Source of the DNA: Trichomonas vaginalis G3
Lineage: Eukaryota > Parabasalia > Trichomonadida > Trichomonadidae
Assembly (NCBI RefSeq): GCF_026262505.1
Contig: NC_067206.1
Location: 32,875,896-32,939,895 of the forward strand
Direction of reading: 5' to 3'
DNA: 64,000 bases
This document shows positions 10,223 through 19,152 of this stretch, in pieces. The translations under genes and the position numbers were made by a program. The notes under the pieces are model-generated. The model was not told the origin of the DNA and did not search any database. It was given only the letters and a program-made list of their open reading frames with translations. The stretch's first letter is position 1, and each line of letters opens with the position of its first letter.

Positions 10223-11933
10223 TCACTTTTCGTAAAATGCTTTAATCCTAGTCCTTTTTCCCCTTAATTTTTCAATCTCTCCCAGGTTGAAATTTATTCC
10301 GGGAATTTTTAAAGATGCTTGGTCAACATAAAATTTCATTAAATCTTCCACAGGAGTCATAAACTCTGAACATTTGAAGCGAGCATGAACTGCATCATTC
10401 AAATTTTTAAGAAGATTTTTGTTCGAAAAGTGATTCAATACGGCGATTACATGAATACAAGGTAATCCGTATAATTCGATGTGCTTACATGTGCATGAAT
10501 ATTGTGAATCTGACATAATTTTTACGCAATATGTATAGCGACCAAAAGTTGCATAATATAATTCTTGAATTGGATCATATAATACCGAGCTAAACATATC
10601 TGAATGTTTCAAAGTTTCATTTAGATTTTTGATAATATTATCTGATTTAAAATCACCTGTTAAAACATTTTTAACAAGATTGAATTCATGTTCAATGAGA
10701 CGGATAATTAGTTCGGCGGGTTCATATGTATCCCATTTATCTTTAATTTCGGCATTAAGGGATTCAATAAGAGATGTTGTGAGTATGCCAGCGGTGTAGT
10801 CAGCGAATCCTTCAAATGGGTTAATACTATCTAAGTACTTAAAGAGATCCTGATTATTTTCGCGGTTTGGATATTCCTCTTGTAAACGAGTTTCTAACTT
10901 TTTAATCAAGTCAATTCGTTTTTGAGGATGGTCTGCGTAAGCGACTTCAACAATTTCGGAATAGACATTGATGTATTCCCTTTTTGTTGCAAAATGACGT
11001 AAGCAAAATTTATGATCGCAAGAAAAGCCTGATTCTCTAACAGCAGCTATAATTGCCGGACCTTGATCGGAATAAATATTCTTGAATCTGCTTGGTGGAA
11101 TAAAAGATTTCAATTTAGTGAGCATATCCTTAATTGTTATCGTATTTTCACTAACAGACCATGCAAATGCAATAGGGATAAGTCTATTATTTGGTGCAGG
11201 TGTACCAATAATGAGTAAGTTTCCTTTTTTAATACAAAATAAAAACGTTCCATCAATTTGAATTATTCCGCAAAAAGCTTGTGTTTGCATGTAAAAATGA
11301 GTTATTGGAGGAATTACAATAAATGAATAAATTTGAAAGTCTTTTGAATTTTCAGGTAATTCATCACCTTTCTTAAATGTATGCAATTCAATTTCATTGT
11401 TAACTTCTTTAACTAAAATCATTTCGCAGAATCCTTGTTCGATTTTGTTTATGATTGAAAAAATTGTTGAGAAATAATTGTAAGATTGAATTCTATCCCC
11501 TTTGTGGTTCCTTTAAGTTTATTTACTATATTATGGAACATCGTATAAGTTGCATTGGGAATATTCAATTCTTTTGCAAAAATTTCTTTGCATTGAGGAA
11601 CATTATCAGAATTTGCTAATTCATAGACTTTTTTTCCTGCTTGCAACTTAAGAATTTTTGGTATATTGTTACTCGGCTTGCATTGCTTTGCTCTATGCTC
11701 GTGTTTAATTACTGGAATGAAGAAAAGTTGACCATTTTCATGAGTCTTTACAAGCTCCATGCAAAATTGGCAGTTAGGACAACGAAACTTTTTTCCTTGC
11801 TCAAAATTTAATGGATAAAAAGAATTATATGAATCTTTTGCAATAAATATAGCAGCTTCTGTAGGATCTGTAAATTTTAATTTGCTATATCTTTCCTTGA
11901 GAATTGGAATTGGGGATTTTCAGGTATTTCCAT
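10223..11933 (-). pseudogene. MULE transposase, frameshifted
   Basis: The long C-terminal frame (10223-11422) shows the MULE core: first aspartate in IIQIDGTF, second in IYSDQGPAI, the glutamate in TTSLIESLN, and a SWIM zinc finger at the end (CTC...LPCIH). The next frame upstream (11449-11760, open further to about 11910) holds a zinc-binding CPNCQFC stretch followed by H-E-H, like the FLYWCH-type N-terminus of these enzymes. A likely ATG is at 11933. The parts lie in different frames, with one shift between 11422 and about 11460 and another near 11915, each in or near homopolymer runs, so the enzyme is dead unless these are assembly errors. The enzyme would cut and paste the element by its inverted repeats. 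Confidence 0.8.
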
Positions 11934-12305
11934 TCTATATTTCAATTTTTTACGGAATTCAATTCATTTTGAATTAAATCAGCATATCAGCTCCATCTCC
12001 TTTTTCTTCATCAACAATAGCTTGGATGGATACTGATATAGTTTGATTCTCTTCCACTATTGTCGGTTCGCTTTCCGACATGAGATAAAATTGAAGGTTT
12101 AACGTACTTTTGATACTCTGAGTTAAAAAAAGATTTTCTTAACATAATTTGATTTATTGGTCCTTAAAAAATTCTGATTCAAAATTGAATTGAATCGAAC
12201 GAGTTTTCCTTTTGAGTCATTTCAAATATTCATGAGAAAGAAAAAAATTCTAGCAATTTCAAATATTTTTGATTTGATTGAATTCAAAAGTGTCACAAAT
12301 ATTCA

Positions 12306-12662
12306 ATGAGAAAGAGAAAAGAGATCGAATATGTTGTTTCTGAGCGAATAGTCAAGCAATATTTCGTTAAGTACAAAGATCAGCATCCGGAAAAAAATAA
12401 ATGGGTATATCAAAATGAGATTCCGCAAGAAATATTTGAAAAATATCTAGAAACGAAGAAAACAGAAAATATTGATGAAATGTTACGCTGTACTCGAATT
12501 GTTCATGTTGTTGATCAAGATAAAAAAGAATTTTATCTTGAATTTTCAAAAAAAAATCAAATTCATCACATATTAAACAAGAATCTAGATGAAGAACATC
12601 AAAAGGCTTATATAGATTATCTTGAAAGTTTACTCAAACTTGAAATAAAAAATAAAAATTAA
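12306..12662 (+). CDS. Mini HP1-like protein (chromo + chromoshadow-like) inside the MULE
   Basis: An intact frame of 118 codons. Residues 8-50 resemble a chromodomain: EYVV at the start, then YFVKYKD, then NKW and a C-terminal helix (EIFEKYLE). Such domains bind methylated histone H3 tails through an aromatic cage, and candidate cage residues are the Tyr of EYVV, the Tyr of VKYK (usually Trp) and the Trp of NKW. Residues 60-115 resemble a chromoshadow domain (IVHVVDQDKKEFYLEF, then a helix ending IDYLESLL), the HP1 dimerisation module. The lysine-rich linker of normal HP1 is almost absent. It reads opposite to the transposase. The host HP1-like gene at 22504-23115 has the same domain order but differs greatly in sequence. 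The fold call is by eye. Confidence 0.6.
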   Translation: MRKRKEIEYVVSERIVKQYFVKYKDQHPEKNKWVYQNEIPQEIFEKYLETKKTENIDEMLRCTRIVHVVDQDKKEFYLEFSKKNQIHHILNKNLDEEHQKAYIDYLESLLKLEIKNKN

Positions 12663-12678
12663 ATTAAATTAACCCTCG

Positions 12679-13809
12679 TTAGGATATCGTTGCAAATAAA
12701 GATTGTTTCTCAGAAAGATCCTGATTTTCTGATAAATATTCTGTTGTAACTTCTACAAGGTTTAAGATATGAAAAACATTTTTGAATATTTCATCGCTAT
12801 CAAATCTGCGGAAACATCTGGAATATAATTTCAAATATTTGTGAAGATTTGAATTCTCAATTGCATAATTAATTAAAAATTCATGTGAATTTAAAAAATC
12901 GGTAGATAAATTTGCATGGGTATAAGAGGAAGTACACAATAATACCCCTGAACTACATACTCTGTAAATGAATAGTGAGGAGAAAGACTTCGCAGAATTT
13001 CAAGTGTTTTTATGAATTCTAAAGCCATCTCAGATGTTATATCGACTGCTTTATAAAATAAAACTATAAATTTGAGAAGATAAACAAAATCTTCGTTATT
13101 TATAATTGAATTCACGTCATTAAAAAAGTTGAAATAATTTGATATTAGTATATCCGAACATGGAAGAGCAGTTGCATATCCTGGGTAATATTTTAATAAT
13201 TTTGTAAAGAAATTTGCAATTGCATAAGTTGAATATTGATTTTCGTACTCAATAATACTAGAAAAAATTTCTTTCTTGAGTAAAACTGCGTTTTGGAAGA
13301 ATTCAACGTCAAGAATATTGTTTTTAATCAAAGCAATAAATGTATCGATGATATAGAGAGAATTGTCACTGCTGCTTATGAAACGTAATATCTCATCATA
13401 TTGATCGGAAAATGTTGATAAATAAAGGTATTGTATGTTATCTAAAGCTTTAAAATGAATTAATTTTAATGAAAAAAATCTGGTTAATATAATGCGATAA
13501 ATATTCGAATAAATTTTCCAGTAGTATCAAATCTATTTGAAAGATATTCGAAGAAGTGATATTTTGAATTGTGAATTTTAATATTGTTTAATTTTGTGTA
13601 GATTGCTCGATAATGAAATGTATCAAAAGATTCATTGAATATGAGTCAATGGAAAAGCTTAAATCCTTAGGGATATCCAAAATAAATCTTAATAAAGAAG
13701 ATTCGTCTTGAAAATTAGCTTCCGAAAGTTCTATTTCAGTCGGAGCTGGAAGATTCCGATCATTTATGAATCTCGAAACGACAGAAAATTTGTATTGTTT
13801 ATATTTCAT
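12679..13809 (-). pseudogene. Decayed helical-repeat gene inside the MULE
   Basis: Three leftward open pieces (13588-13809, 12891-13331, 12679-12939) read as one family of leucine-, isoleucine- and aromatic-rich helical sequence, perhaps armadillo or HEAT-like. I do not recognise the product. The first piece starts with an ATG at 13809 preceded by a good initiator (TCATTT, about 12 bases upstream), so it was once a normal expressed gene. Several frameshifts and stops now separate the pieces. It could be the element's own second gene or a host gene caught by it. Its end lies 16 bases from the end of the convergent chromodomain gene. Confidence 0.6.
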
Positions 13810-15281
13810 TATTCGAAATGATAAACTTCAAAATCTAAAATTTATTTTTTTACAATATATTTCATCCTATTGTCAAGGCTAAATTTTTCACCGGAAGTGT
13901 ATCAAAAATTGATAAGATTTACGGTGATCTAATTATGACAATTCAATGCATCTCGTGATATAACGCAGATATAAACACAACTGATATTGCATAACTAATA
14001 ATTGAGTCAAATAACTAAATTATGTGTTATATTTTACACATATTTCTTCAATTTTGTAATAAATGGATGTTTAACACTAATTTTTTAAGGACTTCGACTT
14101 TAGCATCACATAAATATGTTATTTTCTATATTAAAACGTAATTTTGGTGGTCTTAGAATAGAAAAATATGCAATATTCGTGGAGATAATGAGGGTTCTTA
14201 AACATGTTCTTAAAAATAAATAAAATAATACAAATCTTTATTCAATCTTTTGATATTGTTGGTCCTCTCTTTGTGAAAATACTTAACTTCAAAGAGTATT
14301 ATGTTTTACCTAGTGAGGACCTTAAGTTTGCAAAAACATAATAAAAGTAAAATAAAAAAGATCGGATTTATCACAAAACTTTGAGTATTATAGGATTTAA
14401 TATATTTTCTTAGTAGATTATATGATTTAGTTTCTTAAAATCTAAAGTATTTCTTGAGGAAAATATAAATTGAAATTCAAAAAGTAAAAAAAATGTAAAC
14501 AAATCAAATTTTAAATGGACCAAATGTTGATTTTTCATTCGTTTTCTCATTATCGAAAAAAATTTGGAAAGCTAAGAAGTCAATAACAAGTTATATAATA
14601 CAACAAAACCCACATCGGATATGTTTTCATCAAATAGTCTCCTAGATTTGTTATGAAATTAAAATATCATGATATTTTAAGGGCTTTTGATTTCAATATT
14701 AGAATTATTCAGTTATGTCGTGCTAATATCAATTGCTTTATACAATTAATCGTTTACAAGCTGCAAAAATCGAACAATAATTTGACTTTGTAAAAAAAGT
14801 GCGTCATTTTTATTCGTTATACTTACAAAATGTAAACATTACGAGAAACATTTACATTTGTAAATGTAACAAGTAAATACATCAGATTTAAATTGTAAAT
14901 GTAGTTTATCTCTCTCATCTCCTTTTTAAAAGGTATTACATACATACGAACGCATGGGTCACTCAATAATTAGCGTGATAATAATTGAGGATAGACTGTA
15001 ATCGTAATTTTATTTTTGGACTTATATTTCGACATTTTGAAGTCGCTTGAAAGTCTTGCAAATGATTAAATTTGGAAAATTTGACCTAAGTCTGCATTAT
15101 TTTGATGACTTAAACAATTCTATAAATCTGTTTTCCTAAAAATTTAAAAAGATATAATTTCAATTTCCCTAAATTTATGTAATTCATATATCACCAAAAT
15201 ATTTGGACTGCATTTCGTTTGTCTGCACCTAATTAAAGTCTAAATACCAATTAATTTTGGAGTTGCATTGCTTTTAATGTA
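13810..15281. other. Non-coding right arm of the MULE
   Basis: AT-rich, with no open frame of 60 codons. A direct TTTACA/TGTAAA-rich patch near 14825-14900 (several TGTAAACATT/ATTTACATTTGTAAATGTAA strings) is self-complementary. Nothing else was recognised. Confidence 0.5.
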
Positions 15282-15333
15282 AAAATGCACGTTTAGAAAA
15301 AGACGATAACGATTAAATTACAAAATCGATAAC
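15282..15333 (-). repeat. Right inverted repeat of the MULE
   Basis: Exact 52-base complement of 8985-9036. Four more bases (CTCT) follow before the target duplication at 15338-15347. Confidence 0.9.
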
Positions 15334-15347
15334 CTCTCTAGATTTTG

Positions 15348-15787
15348 ATCTGAAATTTTCAATTCAGAATTTTGGAATGATATTCAATGTATTTGATCAT
15401 ACATGAAGAATCTAGTAGTATGTTCTTCTTCTTCATACTATGATAAATCGAAATATGCATTCACTGCAAGAAAATGCGAATTTGATCAAATTCAAAAGAT
15501 AAAATAAGCTTTCTATTGAAATATCAAGTGAATCTCATTGATAATTACAACTCAAAAATGAATAAAACATAACTCAAAGAAACATCTTGTTCAAATCAAA
15601 TACTTGAAGAAATATCAAACGTTGAATTTTAAAAATATAAGCGAATAATCATATAGATATGATAAAAAGTTGACACATCATGGTTATTTAGGATATTTGA
15701 GAAAAAAAAATGAAAAAATATTTTGATAAATGAAAGAAAGAGAAAGTTTTTGGTTTAAAATAATAAATAAATAAAAAATAAAAGAAA
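15348..15787. other. Intergenic, no gene seen
   Basis: AT-rich spacer between the MULE target site and the 3' end of the LRR-PP2C gene. No feature was recognised. Confidence 0.6.
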
Positions 15788-18241
15788 TTATTCCTCCTGT
15801 TCTATATCAACAACAACAACAGACAAATTATCTTGAGATCCTCTTGCGAATGCGATATTCTTAATGGTATCAGCAGCCAAATGCATATCCCTTACTTCGG
15901 CAGCTATTCTTCCCACTTCTTCGTTGGTCATTACGTCGAATATTCCGTCGCATCCTAAAACTAATCTAAAATCGTTCTTTTTCATCGTATAAGCTGTCAT
16001 AGATGGAACTCTCATGACTCCGTCAATGGCAAAATCTCCAATTGCTCGAGATACGGCTAATGTGCCCATTAATCGACCAGCGCTCAAATAAGCCCTGTTT
16101 TCCTTGACGATATCGAATTCTGTGCGGTCAGTGGCCTTGTGGTCGGATGTCAATTGCGCGATGGTTCCATCTTTTCGGACAACCAAGGCTCTGGCGTCTC
16201 CTACGTGGGCGCATCCTATCTCTGTTGGTGTTACTATGGTCACAACAAGCGTTGCGCCGTCTTTTACCTCTAATTTCCTTAATTGGTCGTTTAATTTTCG
16301 AATAACTTCGGCCATTCCGCTAACGCTCTTGTTGTCGTGCTTGGCAAAGTACATGGGAAGCAGGTAAGCCGCTAAATTGGACGTTCTAAACCCGGCATGT
16401 CCGTCAACAACTCCGTAAATGGCCGGAGAAGGGTCTGTTCTGATAATTAAGGCATCTTCCATGCTCGGCCTGATTCCGCACTGTTCGCTGTACCCTGCTT
16501 TTTGACATTCGAAGAGTTTGAATTGCGCAGATGTTAATCTCGAAAACCACTCGGGATCATGGTAAACGAGTTCGCGCATTTTTGTTGGTGGAGCCGATGT
16601 AGCCGAAAAAGTGCATTCTGTTTGAACAACGTCGATACAATCGATCATCGGGAATTTTGAGAAATCTATCTCGATTTTCAGAGGATTAAAAGCAAGTTTT
16701 AAGGACTTGAGCATATCTAACTGCCTCAAAACTACTTGTGTAAGTCGGTTATGTGAGATATCAATCTCCTGAAGGAGTTTGTAGTCTTTTTCGAGGATAA
16801 ACTTGCGTAGTTTGTTATGTGATGCATGGATATTGACAATGGAAACAGGAAGAGTAGGCAACGATGAAATTAAATTGCATGAAATGTTAATATAAGGAAC
16901 TTCTGGGAGATTTGATATGGATTTGATTCTATTGCATGAGAAATCAAGGCACTTGAGACTGTGTAGGTGGTGAACGGAATCAGGAATCTCATGGAACTGG
17001 CATTTGCAACATGCAAGAGTAACTAATGAATTTGGAAGCTGTGGAAGAGAAGATATTGGGTTCTCGTTTAATAGCAATGTCTGTAGATTAAGAATTTCGC
17101 CGATTTCGTCTGGAAGTTTAACTATATGATTTCCAGACAAATCTAAGAACTGTAGAACCTTGAATGTGCAAAGTTCTGGTGGTACTTCGCCAATAAATCC
17201 ATGTGTAAGTGATAATTTTCTGATATTTGTTGAAATTTTCGAACAATCGATATTTTCGATTGAATTTCTCTCCAAACTGAAGATATCAAGGGAGCTTTCG
17301 ATAGTATCTGGTACTTTAGCGAGTTTGTTTGACGAGAAAAAGACTTTTTTGAGTTTTGGAGCTGTAATCGGATAAACTTTTCGAATTTCATTATTATGAG
17401 GGGTAAATATCTCTATATTTGGTGGCAATTCAGGTACTTCTGTTATTAGATTAAAACTAATGTCAAGGGATGTCAATTGGACCAAATGACAAATCGGATC
17501 TTCCCATTTGCTAATTACGTTATGGGAAACATCGATTCTTCTTATTTCCAAGGGTATATGTGTAGGGAACTCTTCTAGCATGTTAAAAGCTATCAGAAGC
17601 TCTTCTAACTTCGGAGCGAAAGAAGTTATTGGCGGAATGGAGTAAATCTTATTGAAAGAGAGATCCAAATGGACCAAATTAGGGAAGGATATGGAAGGAT
17701 CAATTTTGGAGATCTCATTTCCGGATAAACTCAAAACACGAAGATTTGGTAAACTTAACGAAAGAGTTCGGATATTATTAAAGCCAAGGTTCAAGGATGT
17801 AAGAGATTCTGGTAATTTTGGTATTTCCGTGAAAAAATTCATCAGAAGATTAAGAGTTTCCAAATTTGGAAAATCTAAATCGGCTTCTGTGAGTTTATTT
17901 CGGTCCAAATACAAATCAGTAAGACTTTTGATATTTTTGAGTGATGATGGAAGATTTTCGATCGAATTTTCTGTTAAAATTAAAGTTTTTAAATTTGGAT
18001 AATCGAAAATTAAGTCGTTTTTATCAGCAAAAATAGCACCAAGGTTATTGTCTGATAAATTAATCGATAAAATATTCTGTAATGATAGTGGAAACTGCGA
18101 TATTTTGTTTTTTGAGCAATCTATCGATTGAACAGTGGAATCTGATGGAAGAAAGTATGGGAGATGTGTTAGCTTCTTCCTTTGCAGTGCTAAATCAACT
18201 TGATCTGGAGGAATTGCAGGAAGGGATTCGTCCTGACCCAT
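15788..18241 (-). CDS. Leucine-rich-repeat protein phosphatase 2C, 817 aa
   Basis: Residues about 20-540 are some twenty leucine-rich repeats (pattern LxxLxLSxNxIxxIP). Residues about 570-815 are a PP2C domain with all main metal-site motifs: RPSMEDA, GVVDGHAGF, DGATLVV, AHVGDARALV, LAVSRAIGDF, VLGCDGIFDV and GSQDNLSVVVVD. PP2C enzymes remove phosphate from Ser/Thr using two Mn/Mg ions bound by these aspartates. An LRR-PP2C fusion recalls PHLPP phosphatases, and the LRR part probably chooses the partner. The N-terminus MGQDES is a possible N-myristoylation site (MGxxxS), which would place it on membranes. The ATG at 18241 opens the frame and the length fits an intact gene. Confidence 0.93.
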   Translation of the reverse strand: MGQDESLPAIPPDQVDLALQRKKLTHLPYFLPSDSTVQSIDCSKNKISQFPLSLQNILSINLSDNNLGAIFADKNDLIFDYPNLKTLILTENSIENLPSSLKNIKSLTDLYLDRNKLTEADLDFPNLETLNLLMNFFTEIPKLPESLTSLNLGFNNIRTLSLSLPNLRVLSLSGNEISKIDPSISFPNLVHLDLSFNKIYSIPPITSFAPKLEELLIAFNMLEEFPTHIPLEIRRIDVSHNVISKWEDPICHLVQLTSLDISFNLITEVPELPPNIEIFTPHNNEIRKVYPITAPKLKKVFFSSNKLAKVPDTIESSLDIFSLERNSIENIDCSKISTNIRKLSLTHGFIGEVPPELCTFKVLQFLDLSGNHIVKLPDEIGEILNLQTLLLNENPISSLPQLPNSLVTLACCKCQFHEIPDSVHHLHSLKCLDFSCNRIKSISNLPEVPYINISCNLISSLPTLPVSIVNIHASHNKLRKFILEKDYKLLQEIDISHNRLTQVVLRQLDMLKSLKLAFNPLKIEIDFSKFPMIDCIDVVQTECTFSATSAPPTKMRELVYHDPEWFSRLTSAQFKLFECQKAGYSEQCGIRPSMEDALIIRTDPSPAIYGVVDGHAGFRTSNLAAYLLPMYFAKHDNKSVSGMAEVIRKLNDQLRKLEVKDGATLVVTIVTPTEIGCAHVGDARALVVRKDGTIAQLTSDHKATDRTEFDIVKENRAYLSAGRLMGTLAVSRAIGDFAIDGVMRVPSMTAYTMKKNDFRLVLGCDGIFDVMTNEEVGRIAAEVRDMHLAADTIKNIAFARGSQDNLSVVVVDIEQEE

Positions 18242-19152
18242 AGATAAATTTTACAGAAAAAAAAATTGAAAAAAGTGACAGTCAAAACATGTAAACAAAT
18301 TCTTTCAAATCTTGTCATGTTTTGGAAAAATTCTGAGACACAAGTCGATTATAAAATTTTGCATTGTTTTTTGAAGAAATGAATTGGATTAGTTAATGAC
18401 AATAAGAATTTTATTTCGAACTCTCTGTAATGCCAATATTGGCAAATTTGAGCAAATCGCTCCATAGCAACCATGGGAGTTCGAGAGAGTGCTGAAGTGT
18501 AGAGTCTCTGTGATATAATTATAGCATCAGTACAGAAGAATAACTGTTTATTGTTAGGCATTATTCATCTTGACACTTATATCAGAAGATTGAAGAAATT
18601 CGATACAATAAATCCGGTAATTGCATGTTTTTATTATAGACTTATCTTTCCCAATTGATATTACTTCACATAGAAATGAATTTAAATCTCAAATAGAATG
18701 TCAGTAATAGATATCAATAACATATGATTACACTACATTAGAAATTCAATATGCATCATTGCTGAAATACAAAATACAATAAATTATTATGGACTGATAC
18801 CTTTTATTCAAATGAAGCCACATAAGAGAAAGCCCAATGTCAAAAGCATTAATTATTGAGTAATTCTTAATCTGAAGAAGAATTAGAATAACTCTTATAA
18901 AAATTTTATCCAAAATATGAATTTACTTCGTTTTTATACAAAATATGATTAGTCCATTAAATTTCCACACAAAATAATATATATGTATGAATTGGAAATA
19001 GATAAAACTCATGAATTTTTTATCAATCAATTAATGAATTGTACATTGAGCATAGCAAATAAGTACTTTAGAAACTTTCTTCATACATTAAAGATATATG
19101 TGTTATTATAGTAAAAACTCATGAAAATATTATAAATTATAAGATTTAACAT
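18242..19152. other. Intergenic, no convincing gene
   Basis: Holds the promoter of the LRR-PP2C gene and the 3' flank of the coiled-coil gene. A 70-codon leftward frame (18349-18561) has no domain or initiator and was not accepted. Confidence 0.55.

Larger units (their letters stand above)
8952..15337. mobile_element. Mutator-like element (MULE), 6.4 kb
   Basis: A 52-base exact inverted repeat (8985-9036 and 15282-15333) lies near both ends, and the 10-base direct repeat CTAGATTTTG (8942-8951 and 15338-15347) flanks the whole, fitting the 9-11 base target duplications of Mutator elements. Inside are a MULE transposase pseudogene (leftward), an intact 118-codon chromodomain gene (rightward) and a decayed third gene (leftward). 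T. vaginalis is known to carry several MULE families. It landed next to a glycine-rich gene fragment. The transposase is frameshifted, so this copy cannot make its own enzyme, but the ends look intact. Confidence 0.85.

Noticed and set aside
10223-11933. Programmed frameshifting in the MULE transposase
   Set aside because: Two shifts at A/T runs with no slippery-site plus structure pattern seen. Mutation of a plain DNA transposon is the simpler reading.
18349-18561. 70-codon leftward frame
   Set aside because: No recognisable family, no initiator, and poor codon pattern. It could be a remnant but cannot be supported.
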